Source: Trichomonas vaginalis G3 (Eukaryota > Parabasalia > Trichomonadida > Trichomonadidae). From it: DNA of 64,000 bases. The number at the start of each line of letters is the position of its first letter. The first letter of the stretch is position 1. A program made the translations under genes and the position numbers. The notes beneath the pieces were generated by a model. It was not told the origin of the DNA and made no database searches. It saw only the letters and a program-made list of their open reading frames with translations. Location: NCBI RefSeq assembly GCF_026262505.1, contig NC_067204.1, forward strand, positions 14,278,522 to 14,342,521. Direction: 5' to 3'. Below are positions 1-8,887 of this stretch, piece after piece.

Positions 1-507
1 TAAAATAGGATCTTGTAGCAAACGAGCGCTGGCACGTAATCTGTTGTTTTCTTTTTCGAGATTTGCCTTTTTCTTCCTTAGTACTTCCATCTCCATCATT
101 AATTCCTCTTCTGATTTGAGCATAATAGAGTAATCAATGATTGCCGACGGAGTTTTCTTCATTTCCATCTTCGACTCGGGAGTAATTTGCTTGACTGGTT
201 CGAAGAACATCGGTTGGCGTTGAACTGGTGCAGTTAATCTCCAATATACGTTGTGATCTGGTGAAACAAAGTTAAGGAAAACTGGTTGGTTGTTTTCAAG
301 CATGACTAAAGCATTTTGTATATCAAACTTATTAATGGGGCAAAAGCCAAATTGAGCACTTAATATGAAAGAAAGCTCATTATAAATTTCATCAATCGTA
401 ATACCCATTTCTCTTCCGCCTCCTCGTATAGTTTTTCGAGCAACGATTTCTTTTACGTATGCATGAATGATATGAAAGTTTAAATAAGAAGCTTGGTTAG
501 GAAACAT
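1..507 (-). CDS. Unknown coiled-coil protein, 3' end beyond the window
   Basis: 169 codons are open from an ATG at 507 to the window edge, so the C-terminus is missing. An in-frame TGA lies 24-30 bases upstream and no other ATG falls between, which fixes the start. The first 90 residues look globular (a basic patch RKTIRGGGREMG, then mixed helix and strand). Residues from about 135 on are charged and heptad-like (EEELMMEMEVLRKKKANLEK), suggesting that a coiled coil begins near the edge. I do not recognise the family. A short open frame of 20 codons starting MTCDMK precedes the start in another frame; its first bases match the start of the gene at 36.9 kb (see findings). That the gene is real is fairly sure; its function is unknown. 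Confidence 0.7.
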   Translation of the reverse strand, partial: MFPNQASYLNFHIIHAYVKEIVARKTIRGGGREMGITIDEIYNELSFILSAQFGFCPINKFDIQNALVMLENNQPVFLNFVSPDHNVYWRLTAPVQRQPMFFEPVKQITPESKMEMKKTPSAIIDYSIMLKSEEELMMEMEVLRKKKANLEKENNRLRASARLLQDPIL

Positions 508-961
508 TTGCAGATTTTGTTGATTTTCATGTCACATGTCATTAATTGAATGAAAGCGATGTTTCTTGAATCTTTATGAAAAGTAATCGAAATCAAATAT
601 AATATTGATAGAAAGACACGCCAAAATATTTAGATTTCGGAATTTCTTCGACGAAATTACTATAAAATGGAATAAAAAAATGTCTATAACCCATTTGATA
701 TATCACATAATGGTGGAGTACTTGGCATTAGCAAAGATAAAGAATGCTGCTGTTGAAGGGTAATCCTTTTGCATAAAGTATTACTACTAAATTAACTAGA
801 AATAGCTCATATGACAAAAGTTATTCAAGAATTTTGGGAAAAAAATTACAAAATTATACCACGTGAATTGTAATATAATTTAGAATTTTCATATAATATT
901 ATTAAATCAAAGCTTCTATTTATAAATACAATGAAAAGTTAATTAAATAGTAACTTTATTC
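508..961. other. Intergenic, AT-rich
   Basis: Spacer between the start of the edge gene and the stop of the Hsp70 gene. Apart from the promoter-proximal motif at about 518-542, I see no gene, repeat or strong hairpin. Confidence 0.5.
518..542 (-). promoter_or_regulatory. Conserved 5' element upstream of the edge gene
   Basis: Read on the minus strand, the stretch around CAATTAATGACATGTGA followed by YATGAAA occurs here and again at about 36,895-36,919, just before another minus-strand gene, with one transition between the two. It includes a TCA initiator-like start (TTCAATTA). A promoter or leader role is inferred from position only. Confidence 0.35.
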
Positions 962-3592
962 TTAGTTTTCAATAATTTCACGATATTGTTCAACAAATTT
1001 TTCCTTTTTCTTTTTGATTTCTTCAATTTTTTCGATTTTTTCTTTTGTATCTTCAATATTATATGCATCTATTATCACGTCTATAATGCTTTTGACTTCC
1101 TTTAATGCTTCTGGATATTTTCCTCCTCTTACTTTTGAACGGTATTCAGTAAATACGTCTTCTAACTCTTGGAGTTCATTTTCTGGATCTTTTTTATCCA
1201 TTCCTGTGATTGAACGAGCTTGTTCGATCTGTTCATTTGTAAGAGTTGCATGTTTGTTCTCTAGTTCTGTGAGATTGTATTTTTCTTCATGAGCATCGTT
1301 TTCTTTGCCTTTGATTGAATGATAAAGGTGCAATATGTTTTGCTCATCAACCATGAATGTAATTTCGACATGTTCCTCTCCTTTCTTCTTCTTTTCAAGG
1401 CCTGTGATTAGATATTTTCCGATCTCCTTGCACTTTTCGATATCTTGTTCATTGCCTTGGAAAATTCTCAAATCGATCGAATCCACATAATCATCAACTG
1501 TTTTGAATGTTTTCTTGACTGGACCTGCTGGAAGTCTTGTTCCTTTCTTAATCATTGGATAGAATTTATAATATCTCTCTTGTCTTATCCTCAATCCATA
1601 TGAAATAGAAACACAATCATACTGGACAATTTCATTTGTTGGAGCTTCAGCGTCTGGTGGAGTTGATTGTGAACTTCCTACACTATTCGTTGAATTTGCC
1701 CGCACAATTCCTGAATATCTTGGTGCAGATTGTTGTTGATTTCCAACAGCATTTGTTGAAGTTGTTCTCTGAATTTCTTTACTTGCTTGAGATGTCGGTG
1801 CAGCATTAAATTGATTTGGTTGTGGAGTTATTGCAGCATTAAATTGATTTGGTTGTGGAGTTATTGCAGCATTAAATTGATTCGTTTGTGGAGTTGTTGT
1901 AGCATCAAATTGATTTGGTTGTGAAGTTATTGCAGCATTAAATTGATTCGTTTGTGGAGTTGTTGTAGCATCAAATTGATTTGGTTGTGAAGTTATTGCA
2001 GCATTAAATTGATTCGTTTGTGGAGTTGTTGTAGCATCAAATTGATTTGGTTGTGAAGTTATTGCAGCATTAAATTGATTCGTTTGTGGAGTTGTTGTAG
2101 CATCAAATTGATTTGGTTGTGAAGTTATTGCAGCATTAAATTGATTTGGTTGTGGAGTTGTTGTAGCATTAAATTGATTTGGTTGTGAAGTTATTGCAGC
2201 ATTAAATTGATTCGTTTGTGGAGTTGTTGTAGCATCAAATTGATTTGGTTGTGGAGTTATTGCAGCATTAAATTGATTTGGTTGTGGAGTTGTTGTAGCA
2301 TCAAATTGATTTGGTTGTGGAGTTATTGCAGCATTAAATTGATTTGGTTGTGGAGTTGGTCCAACATTTGGTGGAGGTGCTTGTGGAGTTGGTGCTGCAG
2401 GTTGTGGATCTACACATAGAACCGGTGCTGAGACTTTCTTTGGCTTAAATTCAAGGTAAGATTTATAAGCTGCTCCAAGTGCGACAGCGTTCAAAGGATT
2501 GACTGAATCCAATATTTTACCTTCGAATTTCTCTTCAAGTTTATCTCTCACGTAATAGATAAGTGATGATCCGCCAACGAGAATGATGTTGTCAAGTTTA
2601 TCTATTCCACCATTTCTTTTAAGAATTTCTTCGACTAATGCAATTGTCTTGTCAACCAATGGATCAAGTATTTGTTCGAATTCTCTGCAGGTCATTGTGA
2701 CTTCGAGAATTTCTTTAGCTGTACTTTGGATGGATATCTTCTGTATTCTGAAACTTGGTGAAAAAACCTTCTTTGTCTTTTCTGCTTCCTCCAAAATACT
2801 GTATTTGATGTTCTCTATTTCTTGATCATCAATTGAATATTGTTGCTTGATTTTCTGAACAACTAAATCAACAATTTTATTATCAATGTCACGACCGCCT
2901 AAGTGGGGATCGCCATGATTATCTTTCACTTCAATTGTTGTTCCTTTGATTTCAACAAGTGAAAGATCAAACGTGCCGCCACCGAAATCGTAAATGAGGG
3001 CGCGAGCATTGGCTGTACTAGCTGTGTGTACAAAGCAAATGGAAGCAGCAGAAGGTTCCTTGATTAATGTAACTTTTTCAGGATGAGGGAATTTGGCAAT
3101 TTTTATTGCATTCCTGACATCCGTGGTTTCTGCTTCATCAAAATTAGCAGGAACTGTAATGATAACATTATCTAACGGGATACCCTTTTTTTCAAGTTGT
3201 TGACGAAGGTAATCAAGGATTGTTGCAGAAACTTGATATGGGAATATTTCTCTGTCTCCATCTAGTTTGATTACGGGTTTTGAGTCTTTTTCTATGACAT
3301 CAAATGTCCAGTTCGGAATATCTTCCTTAATCTGGTCGTAAGATTTGCCAAGCATTCTTTTGCTATCATAAACAACATTCTTGATCTTATCTTTGAATTT
3401 CATTTGTTGTTGAGCTTGATAGCCAACTGAATTGAATTCGCCGTAGTAGACTCTTGATGGAATGGTGCTAGTTCCATTGAATTCAATGGTTTCCAGCTTA
3501 TTATTTTCATATTTAGCTACACTACAATATGTTGTACCTAAATCTATACCAATATAAACCGGCGGCTGTTGGGGTTTCTCTTTTTCAGTCAT
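962..3592 (-). CDS. Hsp70-family chaperone with a long PQPNQF repeat linker
   Basis: 876 residues. The N-terminal 390 residues are a full Hsp70 ATPase domain: phosphate loop 1 GIDLGTTYCSVAKY, phosphate loop 2 DFGGGTFDLSLVEI, and the adenosine motif LVGGSSLIYYVRDKL. About residues 655-760 fit the beta substrate-binding domain (VSISYGLRIRQERYYKFYP, then a strand-rich part ending near ITFMVDEQNILHLYHSI). The last 100 residues form a charged helical lid. Between the two halves lies an insertion of about 200 residues: 17 copies of an 11-residue unit (PQPNQFNAAIT or PQPNQFDATTT) coded at 1798-2358. The usual hydrophobic DLLLLD-type linker is not visible. There is no signal peptide and no C-terminal EEVD or KDEL, so the protein is probably cytosolic. 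ATP-dependent chaperone activity is likely, but coupling between the domains is uncertain. Confidence 0.9.
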   Translation of the reverse strand: MTEKEKPQQPPVYIGIDLGTTYCSVAKYENNKLETIEFNGTSTIPSRVYYGEFNSVGYQAQQQMKFKDKIKNVVYDSKRMLGKSYDQIKEDIPNWTFDVIEKDSKPVIKLDGDREIFPYQVSATILDYLRQQLEKKGIPLDNVIITVPANFDEAETTDVRNAIKIAKFPHPEKVTLIKEPSAASICFVHTASTANARALIYDFGGGTFDLSLVEIKGTTIEVKDNHGDPHLGGRDIDNKIVDLVVQKIKQQYSIDDQEIENIKYSILEEAEKTKKVFSPSFRIQKISIQSTAKEILEVTMTCREFEQILDPLVDKTIALVEEILKRNGGIDKLDNIILVGGSSLIYYVRDKLEEKFEGKILDSVNPLNAVALGAAYKSYLEFKPKKVSAPVLCVDPQPAAPTPQAPPPNVGPTPQPNQFNAAITPQPNQFDATTTPQPNQFNAAITPQPNQFDATTTPQTNQFNAAITSQPNQFNATTTPQPNQFNAAITSQPNQFDATTTPQTNQFNAAITSQPNQFDATTTPQTNQFNAAITSQPNQFDATTTPQTNQFNAAITSQPNQFDATTTPQTNQFNAAITPQPNQFNAAITPQPNQFNAAPTSQASKEIQRTTSTNAVGNQQQSAPRYSGIVRANSTNSVGSSQSTPPDAEAPTNEIVQYDCVSISYGLRIRQERYYKFYPMIKKGTRLPAGPVKKTFKTVDDYVDSIDLRIFQGNEQDIEKCKEIGKYLITGLEKKKKGEEHVEITFMVDEQNILHLYHSIKGKENDAHEEKYNLTELENKHATLTNEQIEQARSITGMDKKDPENELQELEDVFTEYRSKVRGGKYPEALKEVKSIIDVIIDAYNIEDTKEKIEKIEEIKKKKEKFVEQYREIIEN
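1798..2358 (-). repeat. 33-bp coding minisatellite in the Hsp70 gene
   Basis: About 17 tandem copies of a 33-bp unit. The NAAI and DATT variants alternate, giving a 66-bp higher-order unit, and all copies stay in frame. The near-identical repeats point to recent expansion and probable length polymorphism. Confidence 0.9.
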
Positions 3593-4162
3593 CTAAAAAT
3601 TTTGCCAACATTTTTCAAAAAAAAATGTGTTGTAAAATCTTAATGTGATAAAAATGGTTTTGAAAATGATATCTTATTTGTTTTGTGTTTGCTAATCGCA
3701 AAAAAAAATAATCTGATCGATACTCGATTAAATAGAACATCTATATTCTTTTCACTCAATAAACTAGGCATTAAAGCGCTTTTCTGGGAATAATCTATGG
3801 CCTGAAGTGCATAATTTATGTAATATTTAAAAATTTATGAATTGAAAATCTCTAAAGCCATATTTCCAGTTCTAAATTGTCAGATATGGAACTCGGGTTG
3901 AGAAGGGATCATTCGACTGATTCTATCACATTGATGAAAATTAGAAGCAAAAAGATATTATGTTTTCTTCAAAAATAGGTGAGTGATTTCGAACGACAAT
4001 ACAAATATTTAGAATTGGGAAACAATAAAAAGATAATAAAAAAATAACATAATATATGAGAATAAAACAATTATAATGTTTCAACATACAACAATCTAAT
4101 CTACATTTGCATTCCTATACAATTTTAAATTTATAGGAATAATAATTGTAAAAAATCATTCT
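3593..4162. other. Intergenic, AT-rich
   Basis: Upstream region of the Hsp70 gene and 3' flank of the membrane-protein gene. No gene or repeat is recognised. Confidence 0.5.
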
Positions 4163-4849
4163 CTAAGCAAAATTATCGAATAATTGTTCTTTTGCTGTAG
4201 TAAGAGGAACATCTTCTCCATCTTTTTGAATATCAAACTCGTTGGATTTTTTCTTGGGACAAATATAAGGTTTAATAGCTGATGGAACGCCGGAGAATAC
4301 AACAATGCATGCAACTATATCGAATATTATCTGTTTCGCTGAAAGAGGTGCTTGATAGCATACTAACACATCATTTGGAGCCCAAACTTGCCCATCAAGT
4401 GATATAGACACGTATACCGACTTATTTGAAGGAGGTGAGATACAAAGAAATTCTTCTCCAGCAATTCCTGCAGGTACAATATTCTTCCCAAATCTACAAT
4501 TGCCTTGTTTTTGTAATATTTTGGATGGTGAAGCAAAAACTATATGTACTTCCTGTCCTCCTTTTGGATTGAGAATTAAAGGAGTTACTTTAACAATATT
4601 TAGTAATATTGATTTCTTTTGTTCTGTTTGTGGTGGAATTCCGAGTTCTGCATTTGATTTGGAGCTTTCAAAATATTGAGGGACCTTTTCTGAAGGTTTT
4701 TGTTCATTATTTGGTGTTTTCATATCTAATTTTCCTGCTTCGGAACTGTTTTGTATGTGATTTGTTATATTATTTTCTATTTTTGTTAGATTTGCATCTA
4801 TATTTGTGGTGTTACAGCCAATGTTAATTGTAAACAGAAAGATATTCAT
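4163..4849 (-). CDS. Predicted secreted or type I membrane protein with an IPT/TIG-like domain
   Basis: 228 residues. It starts with a hydrophobic signal-like segment (MNIFLFTINIGC), followed by a Ser/Asn/Lys-rich spacer of about 75 residues with N-glycosylation sequons. Residues 85-168 resemble an IPT/TIG immunoglobulin-like fold as in plexins: VTPLILNPKGGQEVHIVF, a conserved-looking Cys pair (CRFG and FLCISPP), then VYVSISLDGQVWAPND. Residues 170-190 (QIIFDIVACIVVFSGVPSAI) could be a membrane span, leaving an acidic-basic tail of about 35 residues inside. The stop is TAA followed by T. The family call rests on the pattern of the domain, not on a search; a surface protein is the likely role. 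Confidence 0.65.
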   Translation of the reverse strand: MNIFLFTINIGCNTTNIDANLTKIENNITNHIQNSSEAGKLDMKTPNNEQKPSEKVPQYFESSKSNAELGIPPQTEQKKSILLNIVKVTPLILNPKGGQEVHIVFASPSKILQKQGNCRFGKNIVPAGIAGEEFLCISPPSNKSVYVSISLDGQVWAPNDVLVCYQAPLSAKQIIFDIVACIVVFSGVPSAIKPYICPKKKSNEFDIQKDGEDVPLTTAKEQLFDNFA

Positions 4850-5263
4850 TAATAAATTTTAACAATAATTTTCGGAAAAGTGACAAAATCGAAATCAATT
4901 CGATAAAAAAAATCATGAATATTTCATCTGAATTCTTCATTTGTAAAGTTGAAATATATGAATTCATACTCTTCAAAAGAAGATTAGATAAAATTTTAAA
5001 TGAAATATATAAAAAAAGGTCCAAAATAACTGTGGACCGTTAAAGAAGTTAGAGAAGCTGGTACACATATGAATATTTACTTTATAACTAAAATGAGCAA
5101 TAAATTTCCGTGTAGCATTCATAATGAGTGGTATTTTATATTAAAAAGAATAGGGCTTGATTGGTATGAATGAATAAAATGTCCCAGTGAACATAAAAAA
5201 CAAGGTTTGAATATTGATCTGTATTTGAACGAATAACTTTGTAAGGTGATGACCAGTCTACCT
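4850..5263. other. Intergenic, AT-rich
   Basis: No gene is supported. A 66-codon frame on the minus strand (to 5024) lacks domain-like sequence and good codon use. Confidence 0.45.
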
Positions 5264-5557
5264 CTACATGTTTAAGGATACGACTCTAATGAAAAAATAC
5301 AAACCATGAAAATTATAAACTTTTTCAAATTGATAAACTTCAGTTGACATGGAAACAATGTTATCGTCGTATTTAAAAGTTGACGGATCATCAGCTAAAG
5401 TGCAACGGACAAAGGTATTTGGCAGCTCTTCCCTGTATTTTTCATAAAAATTATTGTAAAATTTTGTTATTCGTTCATCTGGAGCCATATTTATGTCATC
5501 AAGAGATTCACCTACCATTTCTTCTATTGAATTCGAATATTCAAGAAAACTGCTCAT
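5264..5557 (-). CDS. Small hypothetical protein, 97 residues
   Basis: The start is the first ATG in frame (MSSFLEYSNSIEEM) at 5557; the frame is open further upstream but without an ATG. The protein is acidic and looks helical in the first 50 residues (DERITKFYNNFYEKYREELP). The last dozen residues (FFIRVVSLNM) are less convincing. It is divergently arranged with TRAPPC2, sharing about 175 bp that could act as a two-way promoter. I recognise no family. A genuine gene is more likely than not. Confidence 0.4.
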   Translation of the reverse strand: MSSFLEYSNSIEEMVGESLDDINMAPDERITKFYNNFYEKYREELPNTFVRCTLADDPSTFKYDDNIVSMSTEVYQFEKVYNFHGLYFFIRVVSLNM

Positions 5558-5710
5558 ATGCAATTGTGTTTTTTTAGTAAAATAAAAAAAAAAAATTAAT
5601 TTGACACCAAAAAAAATAAAATGATTTCTCACATTTTGCTCTGGTTTGGCTTACGATGGAAATTTGTGTAATGATTTTTTTTATTGTATTCAAATAAAAA
5701 TGTGACACAC

Positions 5711-5720
5711 TCACTTTTTC
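5711..5720 (+). promoter_or_regulatory. Initiator element of TRAPPC2
   Basis: TCACTTTTTC fits the trichomonad initiator consensus TCAYT(T/A) and lies 22 bases before the ATG, the usual spacing for a short trichomonad leader. Confidence 0.6.
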
Positions 5721-5732
5721 CCCAAAAAAAAG

Positions 5733-6119
5733 ATGTTTGCTGTTGTCGGAAATAACAATCTTCTGTTTTCTATGGAGTTGACTGCTCTTGACCCAGCTGC
5801 AACAGAAAAATCATACCAATACCAATTCATCCTTTATGCTTCTTTAGATTCTCTTGATCTTAAAGACCAGAACGCTTTCCGCGATTGCATTGATACATCA
5901 GAACAAAATTCCATTAGTGCTTATGTCACAGCTGGACAGACAGCTTTCCTTCTTCTTCATCCTAAGAAAAAGTCTGATTTAATCAAGAAATTCTTCAAAC
6001 AAATTCACACAGCTTATGCTGAATTGCTTATGAATCCATTTTACCAAGTCGGATCTCCAATCGAAGATGACAAATTCAAAAAGGCCGTTGCTGATTCCGT
6101 CAGTATTATTGTTGGCTAA
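5733..6119 (+). CDS. TRAPPC2: TRAPP complex subunit TRAPPC2 (sedlin, Trs20)
   Basis: 128 residues, slightly shorter than the animal protein (about 140). It has a longin-like fold: an N-terminal strand with FAVVGNNNLLFSMEL, then QYQFILYASLDSLD (in animals the matching part reads QFIAHAALDLVD). The core SAYVTAGQTAFLLLH and the C-terminal IKKFF, MNPFY and SPI motifs line up with the sedlin family. TRAPP is the tethering complex and Rab1 exchange factor for ER-to-Golgi and intra-Golgi vesicles, and acts in the cytosol on membranes; TRAPPC2 also links TRAPP to partners at ER exit sites. The start is supported by the initiator 22 bases upstream. The identification is strong. Confidence 0.9.
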   Translation: MFAVVGNNNLLFSMELTALDPAATEKSYQYQFILYASLDSLDLKDQNAFRDCIDTSEQNSISAYVTAGQTAFLLLHPKKKSDLIKKFFKQIHTAYAELLMNPFYQVGSPIEDDKFKKAVADSVSIIVG

Positions 6120-6701
6120 TTCTTCTATTATTAAATCTATGTTTTACATATCTACAATTATTTTTGTTCTGATTGTTCTTATCCGGATGAGATTCCATGA
6201 TGAATATTGAGTTTAGAAATTTATTCACGCGTTGAAACCAAAATGGAGTCTATCAACTCCATTTAAGCTGAGAATTATGGGATCTTTTTGTTAATAGAAT
6301 AGAATGCATTCTATTAAGATAAGTATATTTGTTTACTAAATATGTTAGATTATTATTCATTTCAAGCCAATACAATACGTTGCAGCTGTAAGCTTTTTTC
6401 AATGGTTTAGTCATGAGTATTATCAGGAAATTATTAATGATTATTTGCTTAACGAAGGATATATCACATAATGAAATTGATATGAGCTAATGCATTGGTT
6501 TTTGCAAATATACTGTACTTAAAAGAGTCTTGTTTAGAAAAATGAAACAGATTGACTCAACATTGCAGAACATGCTTTTTTCAAGTTAGATTATACCACT
6601 ATGAAACCAACTCTTTTTGAATCTGTTTAATCTTTGGATTTGTTCAAAAATCAAATTCGTCGGGCGCCAAAATTGTCACGTTTAGATTGAAATTTCTGTG
6701 A
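6120..6701. other. Intergenic with small palindromes
   Basis: Contains short perfect inverted repeats (AATGGAGT...ACTCCATT near 6241-6265, and AATAGAATGCATTCTATT near 6296-6313) and an E2F-like site close to the bromodomain gene. No gene is seen. Confidence 0.5.
6663..6672 (+). promoter_or_regulatory. E2F-like site before the bromodomain gene
   Basis: GGCGCCAAAA is the reverse of a TTTGGCGCC E2F consensus, 30 bases before the ATG, in a region otherwise nearly free of CG-rich sequence. This is a motif match only; a role is speculative. Confidence 0.25.
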
Positions 6702-7361
6702 ATGGAAAGCAATCTCAAGGAATGCCTCCGAATTACAGATATTTTAATTGCGCATCCCTTGAGCAAAATGTTTTCCAGGCCAATTGACCCTGAAAAAGAT
6801 GGTGCTCCTGATTATTATGAAGTTATAAAAAATCCTCAAGATTTAGGAACCATCAGGCAGAAACTTCTGGACCGCAAGTATACCCGAATGGAAGATTGGA
6901 TCTCTGACATACGACTTGTTTGGTCAAATTCCATTCAATATAATGGAGAATTATCATTTATTGCGGATATCGCTAGATTTCTTTCCAAAATCTTTATAAA
7001 ACAACTACTCGAGATAGGGCATGCTAACGTTTCAGAGTGGAGTCAAGCTGTCACAGATTACTACGATAAAATTACAAAACAGCTAACAAATTCTCCAGAA
7101 ATTTTAGCAAAATACTATTCAAAATATGACTTCACAAAGAAGAGTTCATCTAGTGATCTAAAAGATTTGGCTGACAATGGACTTTTCTCTTCAAGCTCAG
7201 AAATTTTGCATGTTTTACAAATTCTTGCCCTTAGTGGTGTAAATATCGATTCTCAGAAAGATGATCTTAGTATTGATCTCACACAGCTCCCAGAATCTGC
7301 AATTGATGGAATTTCTAACTACATAAAAGATCTGAAGAGAAAAAAGAAGCCAGGAAAGTGA
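6702..7361 (+). CDS. Bromodomain protein, 219 residues
   Basis: The bromodomain fills about residues 5-105: HPLSKMFSRPID (ZA loop region), then PDYYEVIKNPQDLGTIRQKL, which carries the family's Tyr-Tyr and NPxDLxTI signature. The acetyl-lysine-binding Asn lies in SNSIQYNG. Such domains read acetylated histone tails in the nucleus. After the domain come about 110 residues with no recognised fold, ending in a basic patch (KDLKRKKKPGK) that may be a nuclear localisation signal. No second bromodomain or catalytic domain is present, so it is probably a small reader subunit of a chromatin complex. The start is the first ATG in frame. Confidence 0.88.
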   Translation: MESNLKECLRITDILIAHPLSKMFSRPIDPEKDGAPDYYEVIKNPQDLGTIRQKLLDRKYTRMEDWISDIRLVWSNSIQYNGELSFIADIARFLSKIFIKQLLEIGHANVSEWSQAVTDYYDKITKQLTNSPEILAKYYSKYDFTKKSSSSDLKDLADNGLFSSSSEILHVLQILALSGVNIDSQKDDLSIDLTQLPESAIDGISNYIKDLKRKKKPGK

Positions 7362-7604
7362 CTGGTCTATTATTTATTAGTTTTAATGAAATGCATTGGC
7401 TTATTGAAATATTATTGTTCATGTAATAATCTTTGCTGTTATATTAATATAAAATGTTTAGAGTTAATTATATCTTTCTACTTTTTTAATCTATGCCATT
7501 TCTATATGATTAAAACTCAATATTTGATAAAAAATATTAAAATTTTGTTTAAAAATCTGTATTCACAGCTATTTTTATAAATAGCTTTAGTTATCTGTAG
7601 CAAT

Positions 7605-8305
7605 AATGTTGCATGCTAAGATCAGTCATAATGTAAACCTCTCAATTTTATTGTCGTGGGAAGTATCTCAATTCCTTCAAAAAAATTGAAAAACTATTTA
7701 ATTTTAAAAATATAATACTTTTAATTAGTTAATTAATTGGAGATATTTTTTAAAAATCACTTTTGATAATACTTTTGAGAACTTTAATTAAAAAAATATA
7801 TTCAAAAATATCCAGGATATCAAGAGGGAATTGTTCCTTATGAGGTATATAGTTATGATGTATACCTCATAAGGAACAATTCCCTCCTTAAAATCGTAGA
7901 CATTTTTATACTTATTAATCAACCATTCAAAATCATATTCCTCTGAAAAGTTATTTTATTAAAAATTTAGAATTTTAATAAATATAGAGTTTGAATTTCA
8001 TACAATAACTATATATTTTCAATAATGGAATTTGAAAACCATTCTCAAAAGTTCTCAGAAAACCTTTTTTTCATTAATTTTAAGAAATCTGAGTATTAAA
8101 TTAAGTGATAAATTCGTTTGACACTACTTTAATTTTTAAATTCAAAAAATTATATGTGCTTCTTAAAATGACTCAAAAAATTTATTATAAAATAATATAT
8201 AATATTAAAAATCCCACAACATTTTTTTACTTTACATAATCGTACTTCCTCGACGATTAATTTCCACTCAATTTCTATCGTTGACCGAACTTAGCATGCA
8301 ACAAT
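7605..8305. mobile_element. Non-autonomous inverted-repeat element, about 0.7 kb (family 3)
   Basis: The ends match as inverted repeats: GTTGCATGCTAAG at 7608-7620 against CTTAGCATGCAAC at 8290-8302, extending inward with mismatches (TCAGTCA against TGACCGA). Both ends carry a subterminal GGAAGTA motif about 40 bases in (GTCGTGGGAAGTA and TACTTCCTCGACGA). There is no coding capacity, so it is MITE-like. The same subterminal plan recurs in the element at 31,341-32,059. Confidence 0.65.
7824..7886. repeat. Perfect 26-bp hairpin inside the element
   Basis: Two perfect 26-base arms (7824-7849 and 7861-7886, core GGAATTGTTCCTTATGAGG) enclose an 11-base loop. It lies roughly mid-element. Confidence 0.9.
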
Positions 8306-8887
8306 AATGCGACTAGTCTGCATTAATTTGTTAATATTATATGTCAATTTTTATTTTTTTACGGACAAAGTGCATAAAATCTAATATTGCTAGTCAAAAG
8401 CATAACTTCTATATTAGGTACACTAAGTAACCAATAATGTGTCATTACTCCCAAAGTGCATTAAGCAATTTTTTTATTAAACAAGCCTACAGAATGAATT
8501 TCATGCGTGCGGTGGAGAGTTGATGCGAGCGCAAGAAAAATAATACCTAATTTGCTTTCGAGAACTATTTGTTAATAATCGATTTCAATGGGAAATTTGA
8601 TGAAACTTATTGACTTCAAAAAAATAAAAGTGTCATCGTTGCCATTATTTTGGTCCCTCATGCCAATGCGATTTTATAAAATGCTAAAATATAGGGATCC
8701 GAAATCTGCGATCTGATTATAATAACAAAAAGATTTGAAGACTCATTCAAAACCTGATCCACAAAATTAATCCGAGAAATGACATATTTCCTTTGGAAAA
8801 AATCCCTCCATAAAAATCTTTTTCATAGAAAATGTTACGGGTAGAAAGTTCAAAAATTTGAAAGTATTCAAAACTCAATAAAAAAAT

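Larger units (their letters stand above)
7362..8887. other. Intergenic, mostly an inverted-repeat element
   Basis: AT-rich spacer of 1.5 kb, half of it taken up by the terminal-inverted-repeat element at about 7605-8305. The rest shows no gene. Confidence 0.6.

Noticed and set aside
5264-5310. Possible tiny intron at GTTTGT...TTAG in the small gene (minus strand)
   Set aside because: Too short and lacking the ACTAAC branch-point motif of trichomonad introns.
5558-5632. Upstream extension of the small gene next to TRAPPC2
   Set aside because: The extra 25 codons start at GTG and include a poly-Phe run from poly(T); the first ATG is at 5557.
7824-7886. Hairpin as a bacterial-type terminator
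   Set aside because: It lies inside a mobile element far from a gene end, in a eukaryote; no T-run role is expected.
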